Assembly: GCA_029265405.1 (NCBI GenBank)
Contig: JAJUJI010000004.1
Span: 1 to 64,000, forward strand
From: Clostridiales bacterium
GTDB taxonomy: Bacteria > Bacillota > Clostridia > Oscillospirales > Oscillospiraceae
Length of the DNA: 64,000 nucleotides
Direction of reading: 5' to 3'
This document shows positions 44,850 through 53,826 of the stretch, piece by piece (the first letter of the stretch is position 1; each line of letters begins with the position of its first letter). The position numbers were made by a program, and so were the translations under genes. The notes under the pieces are model-generated. The model searched no databases. It saw nothing but the letters and a program-made list of their open reading frames with translations, and was not told where the DNA came from.

Positions 44850-44902
44850 TGAGCGTGAAATAAAGGGACGGCGCGGCGCGCCGTCCCTTTATTTCACGCT
44901 CA
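44850..44902. terminator. 25-bp perfect-stem bidirectional terminator
   Basis: The arms 44850-44874 and 44878-44902 are perfectly complementary around the three-base loop GGC. It lies between the convergent rny and gatD-like genes and its right end contains the gatD-like stop codon. Both strands give T-rich right arms. Confidence 0.85.
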
Positions 44903-45610
44903 GTCGAGCTTCAGCCTGCGGTCGCGGAACTCGCCCAGACGTTTGGAGTAGGCTTCCATTGCCGCGTCGTAAAACGCCGGCCTCGCGTCCGGCGCGCCCA
45001 GCGAGGCAAGAAGGCGCGCCGCAAAGGGGGGATTAAGCGGAAGCAGAGGGCCCAGCAGGTAAGTGCCTATGCAGTTGTTGACGCGAACGCCCTCAAATGC
45101 GCAGGTTTCGTTGAGCCCTATCCCGCGCTTAACCGAGGCGAAGCCCTCGACGCCGGCGGCCGGATAGCTGTGGCTGAAGCGGCTGTTAAAGCCGGTTATC
45201 TCGACATCGCCGGAGGCGCCAAGGAAAAAGCCGTTATAGCGCTTGTCCATAAAACGCCTGGAGTAAAAATCTGCGATTCCCAGCGCGCTTATCCTCCCGC
45301 CGTCTTCGGCCTCTATATAATGACCGAGCAGCTCGAGGCTGTTTCCGGTAAAAAGAAAGTGGATTCCGGCCTCAACCAGCTCCCTGATGCGCCCCGAGTA
45401 GGGCAGCAGCGCCGCGGCTGCGGCCTCCTGCTTGCTTTCCGTCATCGGACCGGAGTAGATAAGATCGACGCCGCCTTCGGCAAAGGCCGGAACATCCCCG
45501 AAGCCGGTATAAACAAACTCGGCTTCCGGAAGGCAAAGCCTGAGATATTTAATATTGGCCGTATCGCCGAAAAGATTGCCGGCCTCCGGAAAAAGGACTT
45601 CTATTTTCAT
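44900..45610 (-). CDS. GatD-like lipid II amidotransferase subunit without catalytic Cys and His
   Basis: This 236-residue protein has the GatD/CobQ-like glutaminase fold and lies next to murT. GatD normally supplies ammonia from glutamine for amidation of lipid II, using a Cys in ICGGxQLLG and a His in GxYxHGP. Here the first motif reads FTGNSLELLG, with Thr88 in the Cys position, and the second reads IGTYLLGP, with Leu186 in the His position. If the alignment is right it cannot hydrolyse glutamine in the usual way. It may use free ammonia or be a structural partner of MurT. It is the second gene of the murT operon, 53 bases downstream. Confidence 0.85.
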   Translation of the reverse strand: MKIEVLFPEAGNLFGDTANIKYLRLCLPEAEFVYTGFGDVPAFAEGGVDLIYSGPMTESKQEAAAAALLPYSGRIRELVEAGIHFLFTGNSLELLGHYIEAEDGGRISALGIADFYSRRFMDKRYNGFFLGASGDVEITGFNSRFSHSYPAAGVEGFASVKRGIGLNETCAFEGVRVNNCIGTYLLGPLLPLNPPFAARLLASLGAPDARPAFYDAAMEAYSKRLGEFRDRRLKLD

Positions 45611-45663
45611 ATCGATATTCGATCCTTTCGCATTGAATGAAGTGAGCCGGGTTCAGCCGGGCG

Positions 45664-47031
45664 TCATATCGTTTTAAGCCTTTCGGCAAGCTCGTCTCTC
45701 ACGCGCATGGCCGAATCGCGGCGGTAGAGCTCGTACAGCACATAGATTTTATCCGGAGAGGACAAGTCTACAGCCTCGGCGGCATTGCTGGCCTCAGGGA
45801 CGGCTATTATCTTTGCCTCCTCAACTCCGGCTATGAGCAGCCGAAGCCTGGTGTCCAGGCAGCGGACGCCGACGGCAACCACCTGCGCTATATCCGGAGA
45901 ATTGAGAAACTCAAAATCGGCGTCGTAAAGCCAGGCTATGTTTTCGGAGCTTTCCTTCTCGTCGAACACATCGTCCAGCATAAGCACGACGGCCTTATTT
46001 CCCGGCTGGTTTGCAACATAATCAAAGCTGCGGGTGCAGGCGACGGCGTTCAGGCCCTTGGCCATTATAACCGTGAGCTCCTTTCCGTTGATTTCTTCCC
46101 TCAGGAAACGGGATTCCACGATTTTAAGAGTCTCAAAGGCTTCGGCGATTTTGGCTTTTTGATATCCCATTTCGCGCAGCAGTGCGGAAACGGCCAAATA
46201 GTTATATATATTATAAATAGCCATGTTGTTTATCTTATAGTCATACCAGCCGTTGCTTTCAAGCACGGTCATCATGCCGCCTTCGCCGTCAACCGAAACC
46301 AGGCGGTAATCCGGCTCGGGCGATTTCAGCCCGCAGGCCGGACAGCGGACGGAGCCTATGTGGTTGTAGCGCCTGAAAAGATATTCCAGCTTGGCTCCGC
46401 AAGCGGGGCAAAGCCTTGCGTCTATTACTATGTTGCCGCGTTCCGGCGGCTCGATAGGCAGCGGATCGATGCCGAAATAGGCCCTCTTGTTTTTGGGCGC
46501 AATCGAGGAGCTGATGATATCGTCGGCATTGAGCACTAGGCGAGTGCTTTCAGGTATGTATTTTTCAAGAAGGGCGGCTATATACTCGGGGTGCGCGTTT
46601 CTGCGCATGGAGTCCCTGAAGAGGTTCGTTATCAGAAGCCAATCCGGCTTGAGCCGAGGCAGTATCCGTCCCGCGCTGCGCTCGTCCATTTCAAGCACGC
46701 CGATGCGCTTTTTGCACCTGCCGCCGAGGGTTGCCGCGTCAATCAGGGAGGTGGCGGCTCCCGCGTCAATATTCGAGCCGTAGCGGTTATGGACTATATC
46801 CTCCCCCCAGCCCTCCAGCACGTCGGTAAGCAAATTGCTGACCGTGGTTTTGCCGTTTGTGCCGGTCACGCCTATCAAAAGCTCAGGCCTTCCTATACGC
46901 CCCAAGAAATCCGGACAGATCTTAAGCGCCAGCTTGCCTGAAAAATACGTGGCCTTCCTGCCGAGCAGCCTGAGCAGACCCTGGGCCAGCTTGGCAGCCC
47001 ATAAAGCGATGTAAAAACGAATCCTTCCCAC
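45664..47031 (-). CDS. murT: Lipid II isoglutaminyl synthase subunit MurT
   Basis: This 455-residue Mur-ligase-family enzyme has the ATP loop GVTGTNGKTTVSNLL, a middle domain with a MurT-type zinc ribbon (CPACGAKLEYLF and VRCPACG) and the DUF1727 C-terminal domain. MurT activates the D-glutamate of lipid II for amidation together with GatD. I choose the GTG at 47031 because GAGG lies 8 bases before it; the ATG at 47082 would add 17 residues but has no ribosome site. The odd point is its partner, a GatD-like protein without catalytic residues. Confidence 0.9.
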   Translation of the reverse strand: MGRIRFYIALWAAKLAQGLLRLLGRKATYFSGKLALKICPDFLGRIGRPELLIGVTGTNGKTTVSNLLTDVLEGWGEDIVHNRYGSNIDAGAATSLIDAATLGGRCKKRIGVLEMDERSAGRILPRLKPDWLLITNLFRDSMRRNAHPEYIAALLEKYIPESTRLVLNADDIISSSIAPKNKRAYFGIDPLPIEPPERGNIVIDARLCPACGAKLEYLFRRYNHIGSVRCPACGLKSPEPDYRLVSVDGEGGMMTVLESNGWYDYKINNMAIYNIYNYLAVSALLREMGYQKAKIAEAFETLKIVESRFLREEINGKELTVIMAKGLNAVACTRSFDYVANQPGNKAVVLMLDDVFDEKESSENIAWLYDADFEFLNSPDIAQVVAVGVRCLDTRLRLLIAGVEEAKIIAVPEASNAAEAVDLSSPDKIYVLYELYRRDSAMRVRDELAERLKTI

Positions 47032-47106
47032 TTTGATATCCTCTTTTGCATATGGAATGCTTACCTGTGGATTGTAGCACATGCTTCTGCTTTTTTACAA
47101 CATATA

Positions 47107-47135
47107 TTGATTGGGCCTTGCTTCGGTGCTAAACT
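47107..47135 (+). promoter_or_regulatory. Possible promoter of the BMP-fusion gene
   Basis: TTGATT (47107-47112) and TAAACT (47130-47135) at 17 bases spacing in the gap between the divergent murT and BMP-fusion genes. Confidence 0.5.
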
Positions 47136-47191
47136 GTTCATGGATAGACTTTGGCTCGACCCCATCTTGAGCGGAAAGGGATGAAGCCTTA

Positions 47192-49102
47192 ATGCCGGAA
47201 AGCGACAGCAGAGCCGCTTACCTTGCGGCCCGCAGATTAGCTCGGAAATACTTGTCCGAACACGGGGACGGTGAAAATAAGGGGCTTCTGCCGGTATTGG
47301 AAGACAAGCTAAGGGACGTCGCCATTATGGGCGAGATCAACATAGGCGGGCACGAGATACCGCTGGACAGGGTGGTCGGCACCAGGACGGCTGCCAGAAG
47401 CAACTCCTTTGCCGGCAATTTTATGCCCCTTTTGGCTGAGGACACGGAATTTGCGCTTAAATGGCAGAAGGTGTACGCAAGCCAGCTTGTAGAGGGCATA
47501 CGCGAGCCCGTCAAGGTATACGAGTACATCAACAAATATTACGTGCTAGAGGGCAACAAGCGCGTAAGCATACTCAAGTATGTCGGAGCGGCCTCGATAT
47601 TTGGGGACGTTATAAGGCTTTTACCGGAGCGCGACGAAAAAAACGACGAAATCTCGATCTATTATGAATTTTTGGATTACGATAAAAAGCTCTTTTTTGA
47701 CAACCTGTGGTTCAGCCGCCGCGGCAATTTTACTCGTCTGGTCAGGCAGACGGAGGAATTCAAAAAAGAGCATCCCGAGATAAAGGAGGACGTTGAGAGC
47801 CTCATCAATTCCGTGCACAGGCGCTTCCACGAAGCGTATAAAATCGCAAGGATCGAAGGGGTAAATCTGACCTCCGGGGACGCTCTGGTCGAATATAACA
47901 AAATTTTCGGATATTGCTACTTTGCCGGCCAGCGGGAACTGGTGCGCAACATACGCAAGGCGCGTTCGCAGTTCCTGGTTGCCGAGGGCAAAAAGCGGAG
48001 GGATACCGTTGAGGTTTCAGCCCGCGACACGGAAACTAAGCCAAGGCAGATAAGAGCGAGGGCCTCCCGGCTGAAGGTCGCTTTTGCCTTTGAGGGAAAC
48101 CCGGAAAACAACCTTTTCACGGGCTTTCACGCAATAGCGATAGACAGGATAGAGCGGAAGTATAAGGGCAGCCTGCTTGTCAGCCGCCTTTACGACGCGG
48201 AAAAGCATCCGGGCGGCGCTTACGCCGCCCTCTCGGAGCTTGCAGCGGACAGACCGGCGATATTGTTTACAACCAACCCCAACCTGTCCGACGCCAGCCT
48301 GCGCGTGGCGCTTGAAAACCCGGATATGATCGTTTTAAACTGCGATACGCCGAAGGAGGGCAAGAGCCTGAACACTTATTTCAGCAAGATGTATGATCTT
48401 ACCTTCCTGTGCGGGATACTGGCGGGGGCAATGAGCCGCAGCGGGATCGCCGGATATATGAGCACTTCCGGCTTCGGCAAAACCAGGACCACCTACGAGG
48501 TAAACGCCTTCGCGCTGGGGGCGCGGCTTATCAACCCGCGCGCAAGTGTGCTGGATTATACGCTGAAGGGGATAAACGAATGGGAGGAGCATGAGAGGGC
48601 GAGGCGGGCTTTTGCCTCGGAAGGGGCCGACGTGGTTTTCTGCCGTCATTCTCCGGACAACCCTATCGAGAGAAAGGCCTTTCCCGAGGTGTACGCCCAG
48701 CTTTATACAATCTCCGGCAAGGGGTACCTGCTTGAAAGCCTGGCCGCCGCCACCTTCGACTGGGAGCCTTTTTACGACAAGGTGATTTCAGACGCCCTGA
48801 TGGGGCGGACAGCCCTGCTTGAGAGCAGGCATATAGGCGGAAATCCTATACATTTCGGCTGGGGCCTTTCCACGGGCATCATGGATATTTATCCCGTCAA
48901 CGCGGCCGTCGGAGAGCGCACCGCCCGTCTCCTCAATATCTTCAGAAGCCTGGTATGGAAGGACAAGCTAAGCATATTCGAAGGTCCGGTTTGGGACGAC
49001 AAGGGGGAGCTGAGGATAGAAAGCGGCGAGACGCCGCCCCTGATAGAGATACAGCGCATCTGCTGGTTTGAAAGCGCGGTAAGGGAATTGAACGAAATAT
49101 GA
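47192..49102 (+). CDS. Cytosolic ParB-like/BMP fusion protein
   Basis: This 636-residue protein joins an N-terminal ParB/Srx-like part (IPLDRVVGTRTAARSNSFAGNF near 55-75 and YEYINKYYVLEGNKRVSILKYVG near 110-133), a helical middle, and a C-terminal BMP/PnrA-type ligand-binding domain (about 290-600, LKVAFAFEGNPENNLFTGFHAIAIDRIE). BMP proteins normally bind nucleosides outside the cell as transporter lipoproteins, but there is no signal peptide or lipobox here, so it should act inside as a ligand-responsive protein. The stop overlaps the birA start (ATGA). Ribosome site AAAGGG is weak. Confidence 0.82.
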   Translation: MPESDSRAAYLAARRLARKYLSEHGDGENKGLLPVLEDKLRDVAIMGEINIGGHEIPLDRVVGTRTAARSNSFAGNFMPLLAEDTEFALKWQKVYASQLVEGIREPVKVYEYINKYYVLEGNKRVSILKYVGAASIFGDVIRLLPERDEKNDEISIYYEFLDYDKKLFFDNLWFSRRGNFTRLVRQTEEFKKEHPEIKEDVESLINSVHRRFHEAYKIARIEGVNLTSGDALVEYNKIFGYCYFAGQRELVRNIRKARSQFLVAEGKKRRDTVEVSARDTETKPRQIRARASRLKVAFAFEGNPENNLFTGFHAIAIDRIERKYKGSLLVSRLYDAEKHPGGAYAALSELAADRPAILFTTNPNLSDASLRVALENPDMIVLNCDTPKEGKSLNTYFSKMYDLTFLCGILAGAMSRSGIAGYMSTSGFGKTRTTYEVNAFALGARLINPRASVLDYTLKGINEWEEHERARRAFASEGADVVFCRHSPDNPIERKAFPEVYAQLYTISGKGYLLESLAAATFDWEPFYDKVISDALMGRTALLESRHIGGNPIHFGWGLSTGIMDIYPVNAAVGERTARLLNIFRSLVWKDKLSIFEGPVWDDKGELRIESGETPPLIEIQRICWFESAVRELNEI

Positions 49103-49836
49103 AGATTATTTATGCCGAATCAGTGGGCTCCACCAATGACGAGTTGAAAAAAATGGCTCAAGAGGGGGCGGAGGAGGGTACGGTATTTATCGCCGGCAGG
49201 CAGACCGCCGGCCGAGGCCGCCTGGGCAGGAGCTTCGAGTCGCCGGCGGGAATGGGCGCCTGGGTCAGCGTCCTGCTCCGCCCGGACGGAGCGGAGGCCT
49301 TGGCCGGGCTAACCTGCGCCGCCGCTGTGGCGGTAAGGCGCGCTGTAATACGCGCCGCCGGCCTGACTTGCGATTGCGGGCCGAAAATTAAATGGACCAA
49401 CGACCTTGTGCTGAACGGCAAAAAGCTTTGCGGCATACTTGCCGAATCGGTCTGCTCCGGCGGAGGGAGCGGTTATGCGGTAGTGGGAGCCGGGCTGAAT
49501 GTCAATCAGGAAAGGGGTGATTTTTCGGAAGCCCTGAGGGATAAGGCCACCTCGCTTTTTCTGGAGACCGGAATGAAAAGAGACTGCCGCCCGATAGCGG
49601 AGGCTATCGCGGGCGGCATACTGGAGGCTTACCGGGAGCTTGGAAGCAAGCGCGCGTCCTACATGGACGAATACAGGCAAAACTGCGTCACACTTGGCAA
49701 AGGCGTGGAATTCATGCTTGACGGCCAAAAGCGCAGGGGCCTGGCCGAGGCGATAGACGAGGAGGGAGCGCTGCTCATAAGGCTTGTAAACGGCTCGCTT
49801 TTTACCCTCCGCTTCGGCGAGGCGAGCGTTGTTTAG
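49099..49836 (+). CDS. birA: Biotin--protein ligase (no DNA-binding domain)
   Basis: This 245-residue enzyme attaches biotin to carboxylase subunits. It shows the ligase motifs STNDELKK, GRQTAGRGRLGRSFESPAG (biotinoyl-AMP loop), KIKWTNDLVLNGKKLCGILAE and VVGAGLNVNQ, plus the small C-terminal SH3-like domain. It lacks the N-terminal helix-turn-helix of the bifunctional BirA, so it should not repress biotin genes. Start and upstream stop overlap by four bases, and its end overlaps the convergent ligase gene by four. Confidence 0.94.
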   Translation: MKIIYAESVGSTNDELKKMAQEGAEEGTVFIAGRQTAGRGRLGRSFESPAGMGAWVSVLLRPDGAEALAGLTCAAAVAVRRAVIRAAGLTCDCGPKIKWTNDLVLNGKKLCGILAESVCSGGGSGYAVVGAGLNVNQERGDFSEALRDKATSLFLETGMKRDCRPIAEAIAGGILEAYRELGSKRASYMDEYRQNCVTLGKGVEFMLDGQKRRGLAEAIDEEGALLIRLVNGSLFTLRFGEASVV

Positions 49837-52313
49837 CCGTCGCTGTGCAAGGAATTTACATAATCTATCAGAGCCTGGGAGTCGGAGCTCAAAGTAATAG
49901 GTTCCCAGAGCTTTTTGTTGTATTCCAGCATTAGATCGTAAAGCTCATTTATACCGTTCGTCAGGGCGGACCCGCTTTCCCCGAGGAAGGGATTGTCGGT
50001 TCCCTCTCGCGAGGCGTAGGAGTAGAAAAGCTCGAAATATCCGTTCCAGATTTCGGGGTTTGAATAATTGTAGCCGACGCCCTTTTTAGCGGCTTCAATG
50101 GCCTTGTCAGGCTGCCCCATTTCCATGTAGTACTCGATCAGCCCCTGATGGAGAGAGTTGGAGGGCGTGTCAAGCAGCCTCGCCGAGCACTTGTCAACGA
50201 AGCCCTTATAAAGAGGCGAACGATAGAACGGGTAATTCGTCACCGCCGAAAGCGCGTAATCGTTGTATTCAAAGCAGTCGAGCCTGACGGCTGCGGAAAG
50301 GGCCTTGTAAAGGGCCGGAAGACTGTCAGTGCTGGAGGCGACCATTGTACTGGCGCAAAGATTCATGATTATCAATAGCGGATACACCGTCGTCAGCGCA
50401 AGTGAGCCCCAGCGCGAGGCGGCCGCCGCAGCCCTGCCCGCTGGCCTTGATTTTTTGGACGGTCCGCCTCCGTAGCATAGGACTGCCAGCGCGAAAACCG
50501 AAAAGGCGAAGGGCAGATAGACAAGGGCGGACATGACCACCTCCATATAGCTGTGGGTGCATATCATTACGAAGGCCGAGCCCAGGGCGGGACGGAGGGC
50601 GGCCGGCTCGCCTTCCTTCTTTCTGCCTTTGATCAGGAGAAGCAGCGTGCCTATTAGAAGCGACATATACGCCGCAAAGCCTGCTATGCCGCTGTCCAGC
50701 AGCACCTGGATGTAGTTGTTGTGGACGTACTTGGTTTCGTAATGGAAGTCCTGATAGCCGCAGACTAAGGATTCAAACGAGCCCATGCCGTTTCCCAAAA
50801 CCGGGCTGCGCCTGAAAAGCTTCATGCCGTCGGAAAAGAATACCGTTCTTTGTATCATGTTTTCATTGGCAAGAAGTCCCTGGAGCCGGTTGGCTATGAA
50901 ATCGGGCAAGAGGATATACTTCAGCTTGATGGAGGAACCGTCGGAAAGGACGGCTTTTTTTATTTCAGCGCCGCCGCCGGTATTAAAGCTGATATAGACG
51001 ACCCTGCTGCCCTCTGGCACCGTAAAGGAAGCGCCGTCCGCCGGGCCGCTGTACAGGGAGGTTTCGGTGTGCTTCATTACGTCGTAGTCGTCCTGGCTGA
51101 CGACGGACACGGTCAGGTCGCCGGTATAGTCCGCGCTGAGGCCGTATGTCCCGGCCGCGGGATAGATCGAGCGCCTGAAGCTTTTTCCGGCTTCCAGCTC
51201 GTACGGGCCGGTGAAAAGAAAAGCGGCGCAGCCGTATGCGGCCGCAAGAAGCGCAACTGCAAGCAACAGCCGTAAAACCGCCCTTGAATTGCCGTTCAAA
51301 GAGGCTTCAAGCCTTGGATAAAGAAAGGCCTCCAGAAAGGCGGTCGCCGCCGCGTTTGCCAGCATGCAGAGGGGGGGGATGGCCAGAGCGGCGCCCTCGG
51401 CTTCAAAGAAGCCGAAGGAAACGAACACGAAGGCAAAGGCGGGAACAAGAGTGAAAAGCATGTGCAGCAGCGCCACGCCGCGCCTGCGCCCGGCCAGCGC
51501 CAGATACGCTATTGCGGACAGGGCAAAAAAGCCGGTCGCGCCCATGCTGAAGGACAGAATGAAGGCGTAGGCGCTGAAGGATATCAGGACGGAATAAAAA
51601 AGCCTTTTTGCCCGGCTCTCCGCCGCGTCGATAAGGTAAAAATTGAGCAGTATGCCGACGGCCAGAAGGCCGCCGAGCGTATTGGCGCTGCCGAAGATGC
51701 CCGTCAGCCTTGTGCCCGTCTCGAAGCCGGTGTCTATGCCGTCATAGCCCGGTATCAAGTATAAAAGCGGCTTGAAAAGCTTGAGCGTTGCCATATCTAC
51801 GCTCAGAAGGGCGTATACAGCCGAGCCGGCGGTAAGAAAGGTTAGAAAGGCGTCAATTGATTTTTTCGTCTTTTCTACGCAGAGCAGAGCGAACAGGTAG
51901 ACGGCGAAAGCGATAAGCAGCTTTGAATATTCGCGCAGGAAGAATTTGCCTGCAGAGGCCCAGGCCGCCGAGACCGCCACGAAAAGCATATAGGCGGCCA
52001 TCGCCGCCACCGGGAAGGAAAAGCGTTCCTTCAGCCTGCCCCCGCCGGATTTCAGCAGCAATATTGCCGCTCCGGCAAGACAAAAAACAATCGTTATAAG
52101 CTTGAAGCTTCCGGCAAAGGCCGTGAGGCTCAGGGCGGTGTATATTATGGCTGCGGCGATCGCAAATAAATCCTGCCTTCCGTCAGGAAACCGTCTGATG
52201 CTCCCTGTTTTCTGAAGCCGTCCCGGAGCCGGGCTGGGCTGAGGATTCGTTTTCGTTGTCGTTTTTTGCGCGGTCTTTGCCGGGAATTTTTCGTTTTTCT
52301 TTCTTTGCGCCAT
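49833..52313 (-). CDS. O-antigen ligase/polymerase-like membrane protein
   Basis: This 826-residue multipass protein has about 12 membrane segments (first near 50-65), a large extracellular loop (about 375-470) with a beta-rich domain, the Wzy/WaaL-type motif region NGMGSFESLVCGYQDFHYETKYVHNNYIQVLLDSG near 510-545, and a C-terminal TPR-like tail (about 700-826). It should polymerise or transfer a surface polysaccharide. The ATG has GAGGT 8 bases before it and lies 131 bases inside the sugar transferase gene. It is the second gene of the polysaccharide operon. Confidence 0.85.
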   Translation of the reverse strand: MAQRKKNEKFPAKTAQKTTTKTNPQPSPAPGRLQKTGSIRRFPDGRQDLFAIAAAIIYTALSLTAFAGSFKLITIVFCLAGAAILLLKSGGGRLKERFSFPVAAMAAYMLFVAVSAAWASAGKFFLREYSKLLIAFAVYLFALLCVEKTKKSIDAFLTFLTAGSAVYALLSVDMATLKLFKPLLYLIPGYDGIDTGFETGTRLTGIFGSANTLGGLLAVGILLNFYLIDAAESRAKRLFYSVLISFSAYAFILSFSMGATGFFALSAIAYLALAGRRRGVALLHMLFTLVPAFAFVFVSFGFFEAEGAALAIPPLCMLANAAATAFLEAFLYPRLEASLNGNSRAVLRLLLAVALLAAAYGCAAFLFTGPYELEAGKSFRRSIYPAAGTYGLSADYTGDLTVSVVSQDDYDVMKHTETSLYSGPADGASFTVPEGSRVVYISFNTGGGAEIKKAVLSDGSSIKLKYILLPDFIANRLQGLLANENMIQRTVFFSDGMKLFRRSPVLGNGMGSFESLVCGYQDFHYETKYVHNNYIQVLLDSGIAGFAAYMSLLIGTLLLLIKGRKKEGEPAALRPALGSAFVMICTHSYMEVVMSALVYLPFAFSVFALAVLCYGGGPSKKSRPAGRAAAAASRWGSLALTTVYPLLIIMNLCASTMVASSTDSLPALYKALSAAVRLDCFEYNDYALSAVTNYPFYRSPLYKGFVDKCSARLLDTPSNSLHQGLIEYYMEMGQPDKAIEAAKKGVGYNYSNPEIWNGYFELFYSYASREGTDNPFLGESGSALTNGINELYDLMLEYNKKLWEPITLSSDSQALIDYVNSLHSDG

Positions 52314-53691
52314 TATTGATGACCTCTTCGTTGTTGGTTATTCTGAGCAGCGTCATGATAAGTATCTTCAGGTCGAGAAAAAGAGACCAGTTTTCTATGT
52401 AATAGAGGTCGCAGCGTATCCGCTCGACGATGGAGGTGTCTCCCCTGTAGCCGTTGACCTGGGCCCAGCCCGTCATTCCCGGCCGCACCTGGTGCTTGAC
52501 CATATAAAGGGGCACGCTCTCTTTAAACTGCTCCACGAAGCGCGGAAGCTCCGGCCTCGGCCCGATTATGCTCATGTCGCCCTTGAATACGTTGAAAAGC
52601 TGCGGAAGCTCGTCGATGGAATATTTTCTCATGAAGGCGCTGAAGGGAGTCAGCCTCGCGCTGTCGGAGGCGGACCATGCGTCGTTTCCGCCTTCGGACC
52701 CCTTCATGGAGCGGAATTTGTACATTGTGAAATGTTTTTTGTTCAAGCCGACGCGGGTCTGCTTGAATATTATCGGCCTTCCGACTGAAAGCGCCGTCCC
52801 GACGGCCGCGATTGCGAAAAGCGGACTGAGCAGCGCCATCATGATCATGGACAGCACAATATCGCACAAGCGCTTTATTCCGTTGTAAACGATATTGTCG
52901 AGAGGTATGTAGCGTATGTTGATCAGCGGCACGCCGCCTACCGCGTCCATGCGCGGGTGCGACGGCAGGTACGGCGCGCAAAAGGGTATGACGGACAGCT
53001 TTACCCCATGCTTTTCGCAGGCGGCTATTACCTCGCCGATGCATCCGATTTCGTCTGCGGAAAGCGCGGCTACCGCTTCGTCGGCGCCGGCGGTTTCAAG
53101 AGCGCGTTCCAAAGCCTCCATACCGCCCAGCCTTGCGAGCCCGTCGCACACAGGCCTTGACCCGACGCTGCCTATTACGCGAAGTCCCAAATGACGGTTG
53201 GCGTCGACCTCGCCGAAATAGCTTGCGGCGGATTCGCCGGAGCCGATGAGCAGCACATATTTGAGGTTGCGGCCCTTTGCGCGGGCGCTTCGCAAGGCTG
53301 CGACGACGGCGTAGCGCTTTGCCGTAAGGAGCAGCGTCGTATAAATGTAGAAAAAGGTAAGCAGCCAGCGGGATGCGTCGACGCTCCGTATTATGAAAAA
53401 TACTGTGGCCAGAGCTATCGTGCCAATCAGGCAGATCCCCGCCACCTTTTCCGCCGTGCGCAAAAAATCCGACGAGCGCTGCGACTCGTAAAGGCCCGCC
53501 GCCCCGAAAAGCAAAATTATCAGAGGGGATACCGCAAGCGCCGAGGCGATGTAAAAGCCTAATGGAACGGCTTCGGCCCCGCGCATGATATAGAACCTTG
53601 TGATATAGGCTAGCAGCATGGAAAATACCACGAGCGGGGCGTCGGCCAATATGTTCAGCGCGTTCAGTATTTTTTGATTTTCCTTTATCAA
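52183..53691 (-). CDS. Polyprenyl-phosphate sugar-1-phosphate transferase (WbaP/CpsE type)
   Basis: This 502-residue enzyme starts surface polysaccharide synthesis by loading a sugar phosphate on undecaprenyl phosphate. It has four N-terminal membrane segments, a Rossmann-like domain (YVLLIGSGESAASYF) and the C-terminal catalytic domain with KRLCDIVLSM, KQTRVGLNKKHFTMYKFRSM, DELPQLFNVFKGDMSIIGPRPE and PGMTGWAQVNGYRG. The start is TTG at 53691 behind AGGAG. The last 44 codons encode a low-complexity charged tail and overlap the next gene in another frame. Confidence 0.9.
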   Translation of the reverse strand: MIKENQKILNALNILADAPLVVFSMLLAYITRFYIMRGAEAVPLGFYIASALAVSPLIILLFGAAGLYESQRSSDFLRTAEKVAGICLIGTIALATVFFIIRSVDASRWLLTFFYIYTTLLLTAKRYAVVAALRSARAKGRNLKYVLLIGSGESAASYFGEVDANRHLGLRVIGSVGSRPVCDGLARLGGMEALERALETAGADEAVAALSADEIGCIGEVIAACEKHGVKLSVIPFCAPYLPSHPRMDAVGGVPLINIRYIPLDNIVYNGIKRLCDIVLSMIMMALLSPLFAIAAVGTALSVGRPIIFKQTRVGLNKKHFTMYKFRSMKGSEGGNDAWSASDSARLTPFSAFMRKYSIDELPQLFNVFKGDMSIIGPRPELPRFVEQFKESVPLYMVKHQVRPGMTGWAQVNGYRGDTSIVERIRCDLYYIENWSLFLDLKILIMTLLRITNNEEVINNGAKKEKRKIPGKDRAKNDNENESSAQPGSGTASENREHQTVS

Positions 53692-53780
53692 ATTTTACTC
53701 TCCTATAAAAAACTGCATCATTATATTAGCAGATTTCGACGAAAAGTAAATTAATTAAAGTAACAAATTATGAGGACATA

Positions 53781-53808
53781 TTGATTTGCTGTCTTGATAT
53801 GCTAAGAT
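53781..53808 (+). promoter_or_regulatory. Possible promoter of the glycosyltransferase gene
   Basis: TTGATT (53781-53786) and TAAGAT (53803-53808) with a 16-base spacer, 20 bases before the start codon. Confidence 0.5.
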
Positions 53809-53826
53809 GGTGCCGGAGCTGATTCC

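Noticed and set aside
44850-44902. Attachment site or mobile inverted repeat
   Set aside because: Position between two convergent stop codons and the T-rich arms fit a bidirectional terminator better.
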